DNA of 33,247 nucleotides from positions 1-33,247 of the forward strand of contig JAJRVT010000344.1 in the NCBI GenBank assembly GCA_024277175.1, in the 5' to 3' direction. Made by a program: the position numbers and the translations under genes. Numbering within the stretch: position 1 is the stretch's first letter; each line of letters starts with the position of its first letter. This document shows, piece after piece, positions 7,573 through 16,508 of the stretch. Below the pieces are notes generated by a model, which was not told the DNA's origin, did not search any database, and was given only the letters and a program-made list of their open reading frames with translations. This DNA comes from Chloroflexota bacterium (GTDB lineage Bacteria > Chloroflexota > Anaerolineae > Caldilineales > Caldilineaceae).

Positions 7573-10500
7573 CTACCGCCAAACTACTGGCAAATAAAGC
7601 CGTTCCCCCTGCTCGGCCAGGACTGCATAGACGCCTACGCCCTGGCTGGGCGCGCTGGCGCGCATGACGCCGTCTGCCGCGCCGTGGAGCGGGTTGTTGA
7701 CCGTGGGCAGGGCCGTCCAGCCCACACCGTCCCAGAAGTGGATGGCGGGTGGATCGCTGGCGGCGACGCGGTTGGCGTCAGCGGCGACGATACCCGGAAT
7801 CACCCCTTGGTATTCGATGCTCACCGTGCCGTTGTCGGCCAGTTCGGGCGGGAACGCATCCAGTCGGTAGGACTGGCCGATGATGCGCGCGTCCGCGGGC
7901 AGAGACGGCGTGCCGGGCATGCTCTGCCAGGCGATGGAATGGCCGGGGCCCAGGTCCAGCGGCCCGGTTGGCTGGAAGCTGGCCTTGCCGTCCGAGGAGA
8001 GGACCAAGACGCCGCCAAGCTGGCTGGCCGGGCCGAAAGCCCCGCCGCCGCCCACGCCCCGGTCGGTCAGGATCTCGCGCCGGGTGTCAGGTGCGGGCGG
8101 GCTTTCGTCGATCCAGAGCTGGATATAGGCCGCGGTGACCGGGCCACCGAAGTCGAATGTGATCGCATGCAGGTCGCCGCTACGGACCAGGGTCACCGGG
8201 TCGAAGGCCTCCTCGTCCTCCGGATAGATCCGGGCCTGAATGCTCGCGCCCGGCTCGGCCAACGGCTGGGTGACGGTGATTCCGATCTGGGTGGCGCTCA
8301 CCTGCTGAACGGTGATCACTGGTTGCCAGGCCATGTCACGGGTCATGGCCAGGGTAGCGTCGCCCGGCTGGATGGGCTCGCAGCCGAACTGGTGGCGAGC
8401 CGTGGCCCCGTCGCCGCCGTGGTCGTTGAGATCATAGACGCAGAGACGATCCGCAATCCGGGCGTCGGTCAAATTCACCTGGTTCTGGCCGGCAGGGGGC
8501 TTGCCCTGGTCGAAGATACGCTTGTCCCGGAAGATAAAGGCGCGCGCTTCAGGGGACGCGGTCTCGTCGCCCACATAGTCGATGGCGAAGGTCTTGCTTA
8601 GGGCAAGGGGCAGGGTGCGCGGCTCTGACGCGGCCACGAAGGTGACGGTTGTCAGCTTCACCGGCGGGACCAGGCGCGGGCCAGGGTCCATGGGCTGGCT
8701 GCCCGCTGGCTTAACCGCCCATGGATACCAGGCGGCGATGGTGTCCCACTCGGTGCGTCCCTTCAGCTTGGCGTGGGCCTCGGTATCGCCGCAATTGGCG
8801 TCCCAGTGCTGCTGATCGAAGACATAGCTCTGATTGACCGGGTCGTAGACGTAGCCCATGGCGCTGTTCTGGCAGCGCGCACCCAGCTCCACGCTGGCTA
8901 CGCCGGCCGCGTCCACATAAGTGTCGAAGAGAAAGAGCAGGTAGTGGCCCAGTTCGTGGGCCAGGGCGATGGCCCAGTCGTCGGCCAGCGTTTCCGGAGG
9001 TACAGGCGCGCCGTTAACCACAACCGGCTGGCCCGGCGGCGCCTGATAGCGATTCCACGCCTTGCCCATGGAAATTGGGCCGGGCTGGTAGGTGAGGGTG
9101 ACCGCGGGCGAGACGTCCACCGTGGGTGTGGTGACGATGCCGCCGACTACAGAGTTGGGCCGGTTCATGTTGCTTAGATAGAGCCTGACGTCAGCTTGCT
9201 CCCAGCCGTCATAGACCTGCTGCACCATCACATCGCCCAGCGCGACCTGGCCTTCGCTGAAGTCGTACAAGTAATCGGACGCACGCCGGATGTTCTCGGC
9301 CAGCTCGCCGGCGTAGGCCACGCTGTCGGTCACCAGCCACTGCGCGGATATGTCCAGGTCCTGAACCCAGAGGGGCTGATCTCGGCGCAGGACCAGGGTG
9401 AGTGTGCCGGGTTCACCCTGGAAGACGGCGTCATTCACCTCCACAGCCGCGCCGCTGGTCTGATAAAGGGTGTGATCGACGGCCGCGTCCATGGGCAGGG
9501 TGGCCCAGAGCGCGGTCCCGTTCGGGATACGGGTGCGCTCGACCACATACCCCGCCCCGTCGGTGGCGTAGCGGTCGCCGCTGGCCAGGTCATAGACTGT
9601 GGCCCCCACCACCGGGTCACAGGGCTGGGCCGTTTCGCTGCACACCCGCACGCAGCGGGGATTCTCCAGCACGGCCGAAATCCAGCCGGAGGGCGTGATG
9701 GCTACCTGGGTGGACGGCCAGCCGTAGTCATCGCCGTTGTCGAGGACATCTTGGTGCATGACCGCGATCCCGAAGGGGCCGGGGCAGGCCGCGGAGAAAT
9801 GGTCCAGCGAAACGACGTACTCGCCGGCCTCCCGTCCCCGTTCCCGTTGAGGAGCGGCCACGGCTTTCCAACCGTCCACTTCCGCCGGCTTCCACACCCG
9901 GGCTTGATCACCTGTGCCTCGGCTGGCGTCGGTCATGCCGGTCTCCACATACGCGCGCAGCCAGAGGTCATCCCCTTCAGCGTACTTCTCCTGGCCGTGA
10001 TCCGTGTCCAGATAGAGGCCAAAGAAACGTTCGCCAAACTTGCCCAGGGGCGCATCGACGCAGAGATAGAGGTTCTCCAGATCGTGCTTCAGGTAAATAT
10101 CGGCGATGACGCCGTCGCTGTCTACATAGGAAAAGCGCCTGGCGTCGGCGTATTCCCGCTCTGTATCGCAGACGCCGTCCAGCTCGATGTTCGAGGCCCC
10201 GGTCGGGACGACGATGCTGTCAGGGACAGGAATGTATTCGACAATCAGCCGGGGAGGCTTGGCGCTTTCGGCGCTGCCGAATTTGCGCATGTAGTCGAGG
10301 CCGGCCGGGCCGCTGTTCAGTTCAAGGCCAAAGTTGGCCAACCCACCGGAGACCCACTGCTGGACCAGATCGCGCACGCCGAAAGAGAGGGTCACGCCTC
10401 CCGCGCCGGGCGAGGTGGCGGTGGCCTGGCAGCAGACGCTACGGGGCCGGTTGTTCCAGGATGTTTTGTCCGGGTTCCAATCGCCCGCCAGGCGGGCCAC

Positions 10501-10866
10501 GGAAAGGTCCCACGCCCAGGTGGCCGGTGAGGCTTCAAGCTGAATCAGTTCCAGCGTGGCGTGCACGATGGCCGCGTTGGCGGGGATGGCGTCCAGATCG
10601 AAACGCAGCAGGGGCCGTCGCTCGCGCAGGAACTCGTCTTTGGAGATGATCAACTCCGGCTGAGAGGAATCCGCGGCGACGTCCGGGGTAAACTGGCTGA
10701 CGGTGATGTCAGCCACGGGCGTCAGCGTGACTGTCTCAGTGACGCCGTCCGGCGCGCTCGGTTCGGCCAAGGCAGTCGGAAGCGGTCCCACCAATGCCAG
10801 GAGCGCCATCACAAAAAAGAGGGGGGCGGCAAAAATCAAGCGTCGGTGCATGGGGTCAATGTCCAT
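7573..10866 (-). CDS. Large secreted protein with DNRLRE-type domain and HExxH metallopeptidase motif
   Basis: A 1097-residue exported protein. AAAGGA lies 8 nt before ATG 10866, and the signal peptide HRRLIFAAPLFFVMALLALVG... ends near ALAEP. Residues about 40-212 look like a DNRLRE cell-wall/adhesion domain (RRPLLRFDLDAIP, NPDKTSWNNRP, PPRLIVEYIP). Residues about 220-400 resemble a beta-sandwich carbohydrate-binding module of the CBM9/DOMON kind. About 405-480 resembles a carboxypeptidase-regulatory fold. The motif HELGHYLLFLFDTY starts at residue 637, with NSAMGY following, and suggests a zinc peptidase of HExxHxxxxxFDxY spacing. The C-terminus ends YLPVVWR. A role in extracellular proteolysis or adhesion is inferred. 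Confidence 0.88.
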   Translation of the reverse strand: MDIDPMHRRLIFAAPLFFVMALLALVGPLPTALAEPSAPDGVTETVTLTPVADITVSQFTPDVAADSSQPELIISKDEFLRERRPLLRFDLDAIPANAAIVHATLELIQLEASPATWAWDLSVARLAGDWNPDKTSWNNRPRSVCCQATATSPGAGGVTLSFGVRDLVQQWVSGGLANFGLELNSGPAGLDYMRKFGSAESAKPPRLIVEYIPVPDSIVVPTGASNIELDGVCDTEREYADARRFSYVDSDGVIADIYLKHDLENLYLCVDAPLGKFGERFFGLYLDTDHGQEKYAEGDDLWLRAYVETGMTDASRGTGDQARVWKPAEVDGWKAVAAPQRERGREAGEYVVSLDHFSAACPGPFGIAVMHQDVLDNGDDYGWPSTQVAITPSGWISAVLENPRCVRVCSETAQPCDPVVGATVYDLASGDRYATDGAGYVVERTRIPNGTALWATLPMDAAVDHTLYQTSGAAVEVNDAVFQGEPGTLTLVLRRDQPLWVQDLDISAQWLVTDSVAYAGELAENIRRASDYLYDFSEGQVALGDVMVQQVYDGWEQADVRLYLSNMNRPNSVVGGIVTTPTVDVSPAVTLTYQPGPISMGKAWNRYQAPPGQPVVVNGAPVPPETLADDWAIALAHELGHYLLFLFDTYVDAAGVASVELGARCQNSAMGYVYDPVNQSYVFDQQHWDANCGDTEAHAKLKGRTEWDTIAAWYPWAVKPAGSQPMDPGPRLVPPVKLTTVTFVAASEPRTLPLALSKTFAIDYVGDETASPEARAFIFRDKRIFDQGKPPAGQNQVNLTDARIADRLCVYDLNDHGGDGATARHQFGCEPIQPGDATLAMTRDMAWQPVITVQQVSATQIGITVTQPLAEPGASIQARIYPEDEEAFDPVTLVRSGDLHAITFDFGGPVTAAYIQLWIDESPPAPDTRREILTDRGVGGGGAFGPASQLGGVLVLSSDGKASFQPTGPLDLGPGHSIAWQSMPGTPSLPADARIIGQSYRLDAFPPELADNGTVSIEYQGVIPGIVAADANRVAASDPPAIHFWDGVGWTALPTVNNPLHGAADGVMRASAPSQGVGVYAVLAEQGERLYLPVVWR

Positions 10867-10942
10867 GATGTACGTCCTTTGTTATCACTCCACGCTGTTC
10901 AGGCGAAAGAAAGGTGACTATCTATTCAGCGACGATCACCCG

Positions 10943-11686
10943 CTACCACTCTACGCTGCCCAGATTCGCCTCGATGCGGCTGTCCCGCTCGGCAACGACG
11001 CGGGGCAGGTCCAGGATGGTAATGACGCCGCGGTCGAACTCCAACAGGCCCCGTTTACGCCAGTCGCTGAGGATGCGGTTGACCCACTCCCGCCGCGCGC
11101 CGACCATGGAGGCCAGGTCACTCTGGGTCAGCCCCAGGTCCACCACATAGCGCTTGCCCGGTTCGATGGCCTGGCCGTAGCGCTCGTTGTTGAGCAGCAG
11201 AATGTGAAGCAGGCGGCCGGCGGCGTCGAACTGGGCGATAGACTCGGCATAGGCCGCGGTCCAGCGTAACTTGGCCGCCAGCATTTTGGAGAGGCCATAG
11301 GCCAGCCCGGGGACAGTTCGCAGGTAGTGCAAAAATCGCTGCTGGGACATGGCCAGCAGCGAAACGTCGGTGATGGCCTTGGCCGTGGCCGAGCGGGGTT
11401 TGTCATCGATCGCGGCCAGTTCGCCGATCACATCGTGGGTGGAGAGGATAGCGATGGTCGTCTCATTGCCGGCCGGGCTGATCTTGAAGATGCGCACCTT
11501 GCCCCGCAGCACCACATAGACGGCGCGGCTCTCGTCCCCCTGATGGAAAATAAGATCATTCTTTTTGTATTCACGCAAATGGAATTCGTTGACCATGGTC
11601 GCCAGTTGACCTTCATTCAGCCCAGAAAAAAGGGGCATGCCGCGCAGCAGAGCCACACGTCGCGATGTCGTCGCGTCGAGCACCAT
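10943..11686 (-). CDS. Crp/Fnr-family transcription regulator
   Basis: A 247-residue regulator. The frame is open further upstream, but ATG 11686 is preceded by AAGGAGG and starts the normal fold. The N-terminal cyclic-nucleotide-binding-like domain has [48 protein letters not shown]. Then comes the long dimerisation helix, and a winged helix [35 protein letters not shown]. No cysteine cluster like that of FNR is seen in the N-terminus, so an Fe-S sensor is unlikely; cyclic nucleotide or another effector is possible. The recognition helix [11 protein letters not shown] differs from the E. coli Crp text. A palindrome at 11747-11764 in its promoter region suggests autoregulation. Confidence 0.95.
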   Translation of the reverse strand: MVLDATTSRRVALLRGMPLFSGLNEGQLATMVNEFHLREYKKNDLIFHQGDESRAVYVVLRGKVRIFKISPAGNETTIAILSTHDVIGELAAIDDKPRSATAKAITDVSLLAMSQQRFLHYLRTVPGLAYGLSKMLAAKLRWTAAYAESIAQFDAAGRLLHILLLNNERYGQAIEPGKRYVVDLGLTQSDLASMVGARREWVNRILSDWRKRGLLEFDRGVITILDLPRVVAERDSRIEANLGSVEW

Positions 11687-11734
11687 ATTCCTCCTTGAGT
11701 TTACACGGCCCGAAAAGAGTTCGCCGTGAACCTG

Positions 11735-11764
11735 AATATAGGGGATGTGTGCGCCAGTGCACAC
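11735..11764 (-). promoter_or_regulatory. Palindromic operator and -10 box upstream of the Crp/Fnr gene
   Basis: GTGTGC-N6-GCACAC is a perfect 6+6 palindrome at 11747-11764, with the same layout as the Crp consensus TGTGA-N6-TCACA but with C/G at the fifth position. A -10-like TATATT (minus strand) lies at 11735-11740. The palindrome would overlap the -35/spacer area, a typical position for autorepression. Confidence 0.55.
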
Positions 11765-11878
11765 CGCTGCCATGGGGGAGCGCTACAATGGCCATAGCGC
11801 GTGACTGAATTATCAGCTATTCCCTTAGACGCTGCAACCGGGGAGAAAGACATGGGGAATTTCAGCGTCATCCCGTCA

Positions 11879-12661
11879 TCAAAGCGCCTGCTCGCGGTAA
11901 TAATAGCGATAAAGGGTTTCGAACCCGAGACCGGCATAGAGCGCCTGGGCCCCGGCGTTGCGGTCCATGACCTGGAGATAGATCTGCTCCGCGCCCTGGG
12001 ATCGCGCCCAGCGCGCCAGCCCGGCCAGGACCATGGTGGCCGCTCCCTGGCGGCGAAAATCAGCACGGGTGGCCATGCTGAAGACGCCCAGGTGGCCCGC
12101 CTCCAGAACGCCCAATCCCAGCGCGATGGGCGCGCTATCTACGCGGAGAAGCGCGAAGCCGGCCGGCGCGGCAATGCGCTGAATGATGGCCTGGCGCATC
12201 GCGGCCGCATGGTCATCGAACCCCTCGGCCTCCCGGTAGGTAGCGAACCAATCAGCATCGAACTGCTCTCCCACAGTCAGGGTCCAGCCCGGGGACAGGG
12301 GACGTTGGCCTGCCCTGGCCAGCACCGCGCCCACAGGCGCAAGCTGCACCTGGGTGGACGCGTCCACGCGAAAACCGCGCCCGGCCAGGATCGCGTCCAG
12401 ATCGGTCGGCTGCTGCGCCGGGCAGATCTGATAGCGGGCGGGCAGCCCATGTCCGGCGTAGAAACGCTCCACCGCGTCCAGTTTGGCGTCCAGCGTCAGC
12501 TCGCCGCCGGCCTGGTTGGGCCACACCGAGTTGGCCCGCCTGGTCACGCCTTGGGAGAAACGCAGTCGCCAGCCATCCAGCAGCGTCACCTCCGCGGCTG
12601 GCCACGCGTGCATGGCCAACATCTCTACAAACCGCACCTGCTCCAGCGTATGATCGCCCAT
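11879..12661 (-). CDS. GNAT-family N-acetyltransferase
   Basis: A 260-residue protein. The C-terminal GNAT domain shows motif A in MATRADFRRQGAATMVLAGLARWA (R-x-x-G-x-A for the acetyl-CoA pyrophosphate) and motif B in IYLQVMDRNAGAQALYAGLGFETLYRYYYR. The N-terminal half (WPAAEVTLLDGWRLRFSQGVTRRANSVWPNQ) is the divergent N-terminal domain often present in long GNAT proteins. The acceptor is unknown; protein, amine and antibiotic substrates are all possible. ATG 12661 has only a weak GGAG upstream. It is divergent from the methyltransferase gene, with a long hairpin in between. Confidence 0.9.
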   Translation of the reverse strand: MGDHTLEQVRFVEMLAMHAWPAAEVTLLDGWRLRFSQGVTRRANSVWPNQAGGELTLDAKLDAVERFYAGHGLPARYQICPAQQPTDLDAILAGRGFRVDASTQVQLAPVGAVLARAGQRPLSPGWTLTVGEQFDADWFATYREAEGFDDHAAAMRQAIIQRIAAPAGFALLRVDSAPIALGLGVLEAGHLGVFSMATRADFRRQGAATMVLAGLARWARSQGAEQIYLQVMDRNAGAQALYAGLGFETLYRYYYREQAL

Positions 12662-12695
12662 AAAGCGCTCCGAGTGTGTGTAAAAACGAATGAAA

Positions 12696-12760
12696 GCATT
12701 CCGGGATTCGGCCAGGCCATGTCCCGTTGCGACGCATCTTGTGGCCGAATGCCGGAATGC
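12696..12760. repeat. Long imperfect hairpin between divergent genes
   Basis: The left arm GCATTCCGGGATTCGGCCA (12696-12714) pairs with the right arm TGGCCGAATGCCGGAATGC (12742-12760). The 19-bp stem has one mismatch, and the loop is 27 nt. It sits upstream of both divergent genes in the 12662-13008 gap, which otherwise holds repeat A copy 3 and no gene I can support. Confidence 0.75.
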
Positions 12761-12893
12761 GGTCCCAACTCATTTTGGACACGCCCAAATGCTCCCCCTG
12801 CTTCCCGATCCGCCTATTCCGCATTTTTCCCGGCTTATGCTACACTCCATCCATACCGATGACAAATCAGGAGAAACCGACAAGATGAACCGA

Positions 12894-12983
12894 GATAGAC
12901 CGCGGATTGGGCGGATTGGGCGGATCAAAGCGGTTTTTTTTCAGTTTGAAATCCGGCCTTTTCAGCCCAATCCGTGGTCTATC
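12894..12983. repeat. Palindromic repeat family A, copy 3
   Basis: The left arm is GATAGACCGCGGATTGGGCG with a further GGATTGGGCGGATC. The right arm is CAGCCCAATCCGTGGTCTATC. The centre is a T-run/A-rich spacer with GAAATCCGG. It lies 25 nt before the methyltransferase start. A ribosome-site-like AGGAG (12869-12873) and an ATG (12885) just before the repeat suggest that it was inserted into an older 5' leader. Confidence 0.8.
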
Positions 12984-13008
12984 CACGATCCAAGAAACGA
13001 AGAGTCCC

Positions 13009-13890
13009 ATGCCCACACCGAAATTTCAAACCGACGATTACCAGCTGATCGACAGCGGTGACAGCCAGAAATTGGAGCAGATCGGCCCCTACCGCCTGGT
13101 GCGCCCTGCACCCCAGGCCATCTGGCGGCAACGCTCGCCCCAAAGTGAATGGCGCAGCGCCAACGCCGTCTACAAGCGCGATTCCAGCGGCAGTGGCCGT
13201 TGGGAATGGCGCACGAAGGTCCAACGCGAGTTCGACGCCCTCTACAACCATCTCTCCCTGCGCCTCAAGCTGACGAACTTTGGCCATCTGGGCCTTTTTC
13301 CAGAGCAGGCTGAGAACTGGGAATGGCTACGCGAAGCAATCCGGACGCGTATACAGCACTCCCGTGGGGCCAACCTCTATGTGCTCAATCTCTTCGCCTA
13401 CACCGGCGGCAGCACGCTGGCCGCCAGCCAGGCCGGCGCGCATGTGGTCCATGTGGACGCGGCCAAGGGGGTGGTGGACTGGGCGCGCAAAAACGCGCGC
13501 CTCTGCGGCCTGGAGGACCGCCCCATCCGCTGGCTGGTGGATGATGCGCTCAAGTTCGTCAAGCGTGAGGTGCGCAGGGGCCACTCTTACCAGGCCATCA
13601 TTCTGGACCCCCCCTCTTTCGGGCGCGGCCCCAAGGGCGAGGTCTTCAAGATCGAGAACCAGATCATCCCCCTGCTGGAAGGCTGCCGAGAGTTGCTGGC
13701 CAAGGACGCGCTTTTCATGCTCTACAGTTGTCACACGCCGGGATTCACGCCCCTCACCCTGGAGAACCAACTGGCCGACGCCGTCCGAAACCGGCGCGGA
13801 AAGCTGGAAAGTAACGAAATGCGCGTCATCGACGTCCACGATCGCCCACTCCCCAGCGGCGCCTATGCGCGCTGGCTGGCAAGCGAGTAA
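13009..13890 (+). CDS. Class I SAM-dependent methyltransferase (RlmI/RlmK-like, rRNA type)
   Basis: A 293-residue protein starting at ATG 13009; upstream codons of the open frame lie in repeat A and are rejected. The SAM site is [21 protein letters not shown] (residues 124-144) with acidic VHVDAAKG (148-154), and the catalytic-type motif IV is [10 protein letters not shown] (198-207). This is the arrangement of 23S rRNA m5C/m7G methyltransferases in the COG1092 group. The PUA domain found at the N-terminus of RlmI is missing; a shorter N-terminal region of about 90 residues ([14 protein letters not shown]) replaces it. The SpoU methyltransferase gene begins 8 nt later, so both RNA modifiers are probably co-transcribed. 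Confidence 0.88.
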   Translation: MPTPKFQTDDYQLIDSGDSQKLEQIGPYRLVRPAPQAIWRQRSPQSEWRSANAVYKRDSSGSGRWEWRTKVQREFDALYNHLSLRLKLTNFGHLGLFPEQAENWEWLREAIRTRIQHSRGANLYVLNLFAYTGGSTLAASQAGAHVVHVDAAKGVVDWARKNARLCGLEDRPIRWLVDDALKFVKREVRRGHSYQAIILDPPSFGRGPKGEVFKIENQIIPLLEGCRELLAKDALFMLYSCHTPGFTPLTLENQLADAVRNRRGKLESNEMRVIDVHDRPLPSGAYARWLASE

Positions 13891-13898
13891 ACCCACCC

Positions 13899-14741
13899 AT
13901 GTCCACACCAATCGCCAGCCTGCAGAACGCCCACATCAAAGCCGTCGTCAAGCTGAGTAAACGACGCCAACGGGACCGGGCGCGCATGACCGTCGTCGAG
14001 GGGGCGCGTGAAGTCGCCCGCGCCCTGGCCCGGGGCGTGACGCCGGCGGAAGCCTATGTCTGTGACGCCTTGATCCAGGGGGCGGAAGGGCAAGCGGCTC
14101 GTCAGCAGTTGGAGGAACTGGCCGCGGCCCGGCGCGCCCGCCTCTATGCGGTGACGCCAGAGGTCTTCGCCAAGATCGCCTATCGCGAGGACAGCGGCGG
14201 CCTGCTGTTGATCATCCCCTATCTGGAGACGGACCTGAACAGCCTGCCCCTGGGCGATCCCCCCTTCCTGGCTGTGATCGAAGGGGTGGAGAAGCCGGGC
14301 AACCTGGGAGCCATCCTGCGCACGGCCGACGCCGCCGGTGCGGATGGCGTGATCGTCTGCCGCGCGCCGGGCCAGCCAGCCACCGACGTCCACAACCCTA
14401 ACGTGGTGCGGGCCAGCCTGGGCGCGCTCTTCAGCGTGCCCGTGGCCGAAGCCGACAGCGCCACCGTCATCGACTGGCTGCGGGCCAGGGGCGTGCGCAT
14501 GGTGATCACGTCGCCGGACGCATCCATCCGCTACACCCGCGCCGACATGCGCGGCCCGGTGGCCGTGGTCATGGGCAGCGAATCCCACGGCCTCAGCCCG
14601 CACTGGTTCGCGGCCGCGGACGAGCAGGTCGTCATCCCCATGCACGGCATGGCCGACAGCCTGAATCTGGCCACCTCGACTGCGCTCTTGTTGTATGAGG
14701 TTGTGCGACAGCGGGAAGAGAATGACAAGATGAGGGGGTGA
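13899..14741 (+). CDS. SpoU/TrmH-family RNA 2'-O-methyltransferase
   Basis: A 280-residue knotted (SPOUT) methyltransferase. The N-terminal substrate-binding domain includes MTVVEGAREVARAL. The three SpoU motifs are present: EGVEKPGNLGAILRTADAAG (128-147, with catalytic Asn135 and Arg141), AVVMGSESHGLS (222-232) and IPMHGMADSLNLATSTALLLYEVVR (246-270). The closest described group is the 23S rRNA guanosine/2'-O-methyltransferases RlmB/TsnR. Target nucleotide cannot be read from sequence. The last residues (NDKMRG) are encoded by a TGACAAG-type repeat that runs across the stop codon. Confidence 0.92.
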   Translation: MSTPIASLQNAHIKAVVKLSKRRQRDRARMTVVEGAREVARALARGVTPAEAYVCDALIQGAEGQAARQQLEELAAARRARLYAVTPEVFAKIAYREDSGGLLLIIPYLETDLNSLPLGDPPFLAVIEGVEKPGNLGAILRTADAAGADGVIVCRAPGQPATDVHNPNVVRASLGALFSVPVAEADSATVIDWLRARGVRMVITSPDASIRYTRADMRGPVAVVMGSESHGLSPHWFAAADEQVVIPMHGMADSLNLATSTALLLYEVVRQREENDKMRG

Positions 14742-14818
14742 CAAGGTGACAGGACGCGTCTCCCCCAGGATTGGGGGTCAGGGGGCCAAAGCGACAGGTC
14801 ATCTTGTCATCTTGTCAC
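14723..14818. repeat. TGACAAG repeat arranged as a long inverted repeat between convergent genes
   Basis: The left side reads AATGACAAGATGAGGGGGTG ACAAGGTGACAGG. The right side reads GTCATCTTGTCATCTTGTCAC, the same family inverted. The arms GTGACAAGGTGACA and TGTCATCTTGTCAC can pair. A smaller GC hairpin (CCCCCAGGATTGGGGG, about 14763-14778) sits in the middle. The repeat supplies the last codons of the SpoU gene and ends at the stop of the minus-strand lipoprotein gene, so it may serve as a shared terminator. Confidence 0.7.
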
Positions 14819-15339
14819 GGCCGCGGGGTGAAAGAGTCGAGGAAGCGACTGACCTCGTCCTCGTCGACGATCTTGGTGGCGACGACGGCTGCGATCTGGT
14901 AGAGGCGATTGTCGACCAGGACATAGCGGGCGTGGATGACGCCGTCGCCGTCGGCCACGTCGATGACCACATCGCGGGCGGGATAGCCGCGGTAGGTGGT
15001 CTGCTCGAAGCTCTGCAATTTCCCATTCACAGCCAGGACGCCGCGCGCGCTGGCGTCATCCAGCAGATCATCGGCGGAGTGGGCGGTCAGGGTCGTCTCA
15101 TCCAGATCGGTGTAGCCGATCATGTAGGCCTGAGGGCCTTTGTCCACTTTGTACAGATACTGCTCCTGCTCGCCCAGAGGCGTCTGGATGGTCTGGACCT
15201 GAAGTTCGGGGATGCCGGGCATGAGAATCTGAAACTGATCATCAGGGGCGCGAAAATTCTGCCAAGTCAGCGAAAAGCAACCGGCGAGCGTAAACAGCGT
15301 AAGCAAGACAATCAGGATGAGGGTGGCGACGCGTTTCAC
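14815..15339 (-). CDS. Small lipoprotein of unknown function
   Basis: A 174-residue protein starting with GTG 15339 (GGAG 8 nt upstream). The signal peptide KRVATLILIVLLTLFTLAGC has a lipobox LAGC (Cys21). The mature part, FRAPDDQFQILMPGIPELQVQTIQ...GPQAYMIGYTDLDE, resembles small bacterial lipoproteins that share an F-x-V/I-x-MPG-x-P motif with a PsbP-like flavour, but I cannot assign a function. It ends VDEDEVSRFLDSFTPRP. It is convergent with the SpoU gene. Confidence 0.75.
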   Translation of the reverse strand: MKRVATLILIVLLTLFTLAGCFSLTWQNFRAPDDQFQILMPGIPELQVQTIQTPLGEQEQYLYKVDKGPQAYMIGYTDLDETTLTAHSADDLLDDASARGVLAVNGKLQSFEQTTYRGYPARDVVIDVADGDGVIHARYVLVDNRLYQIAAVVATKIVDEDEVSRFLDSFTPRP

Positions 15340-15461
15340 GGTAGATGCTCCAGGGTGCGAATGGCAAGTTGCAGGTGACGAGTGACAAATGACGGGTCAT
15401 CCACGTGCATAGTAAACTTGAGCGGTTTGTTCGTCAATTATCAACAAGAAGGAGTCAGCCC

Positions 15462-16349
15462 ATGAAGGTCGGACGTGCGGTGGCGGTTGGGTTTGCAGTC
15501 GGTACGGCGGGGGCCGCGTTGCTGGCCAGGCGAGGCGGACGCGGACGCGTCTACATTCCCCTGCCCCCGGGGCGGATGGCGACCGCGCTGATCACCGGCG
15601 CGTCCAGCGGTATCGGCGCGGAGTTCGCCCGCCAACTGACCGCGGGCGGCTACACGCCCATCCTGGTGGCCCGCCGTCGGGAGCGGCTGGAAGAGGTGGC
15701 CGACCGCTTGGCCCAACGTTACGGCATCCAACCTCAGATCCTGGTCGCGGATCTGAGCGAAGAGGCCGGCGCGGCCACGGTAGCGGAGCGCATCCGCGAG
15801 CTGGACGACCTGACGGTGCTGGTCAACAACGCAGGATTCGGGACCAAGGGCAGGCTGGTCAACGCGGACCCGGACAAGCAGGCGGCCATGGTGCGGCTGC
15901 ACGCCCTGGCGACCATGCAACTCACCCAGGCCGCGCTCCCCGGTATGATTCAACGAAGACGGGGCGCTATTATCAATGTCTCATCGGTGGCGGCCTTCAT
16001 CCGCAGGCCGGGTGCGGTCAACTATTGTGCGACCAAAGCCTACATCAACGCCTTTTCCGAGGGGTTGGCCCAGGAGTTGCGGGGGACTGGCGTGCAGGTG
16101 CAGGCCCTCTGTCCCGGCTTCACCCACACCGAATTCCACAGCAGCCCGGAGTATGCGTCGAAAGACGGAGAATCCCCGGCGAAGCGGGGCCCCGAATTCA
16201 TCTGGCTATCGGCGGAGAAGGTGGTGCGGGATTCACTAACGGCCCTGGAGCATGACAAAACGATCTTCATCCCCGGGTTGACCTACCAGATCCTGGCCGG
16301 GGTGGTGCGCACGCCGATCATTGGCCCCGTATTGGCCCGCAGGGCGTAG
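15462..16349 (+). CDS. Classical SDR-family oxidoreductase (DltE/YqjQ-like)
   Basis: A 295-residue protein starting at ATG 15462 with AGAAGGAG at 15447-15454. Residues 3-24 form a hydrophobic, Gly/Ala-rich segment (VGRAVAVGFAVGTAGAALLA) that could be a membrane anchor. The core motifs are complete: TGASSGIG for NAD(P), VNNAG, the catalytic Ser in NVSSVAAF and Tyr-x3-Lys in YCATK. PGFTHTEFH follows. The C-terminal segment with LSAEKVVRDSLTAL and KTIFIPGLTYQIL is typical of the cluster that includes DltE and YqjQ. It contrasts with the motif-poor SDR at 236-1027. Substrate unknown. Confidence 0.9.
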   Translation: MKVGRAVAVGFAVGTAGAALLARRGGRGRVYIPLPPGRMATALITGASSGIGAEFARQLTAGGYTPILVARRRERLEEVADRLAQRYGIQPQILVADLSEEAGAATVAERIRELDDLTVLVNNAGFGTKGRLVNADPDKQAAMVRLHALATMQLTQAALPGMIQRRRGAIINVSSVAAFIRRPGAVNYCATKAYINAFSEGLAQELRGTGVQVQALCPGFTHTEFHSSPEYASKDGESPAKRGPEFIWLSAEKVVRDSLTALEHDKTIFIPGLTYQILAGVVRTPIIGPVLARRA

Positions 16350-16508
16350 GATCCGCGCCCGGGAGGAACGGAGCCGGACCAGGGTTCGTTTCCAGCCATG
16401 GAAGCGATCCTACGGCAAACGCGAGCCACGTAGCATAGGCTATGGCGACAAGGGGTGTAAAGAGGCGACGTATCATCAAGGAGCCGAAGGCGATTTTAGC
16501 TCATTTGT

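Noticed and set aside
7468-8601. Long plus-strand ORF within the large secreted-protein gene
   Set aside because: It is a shadow: the minus frame carries signal peptide, domains and HExxH motif, while this one has arginine/glycine-rich text with no motif.
9196-10530. Another long plus-strand ORF in the same gene
   Set aside because: Shadow frame of a GC-rich gene, with no start context.
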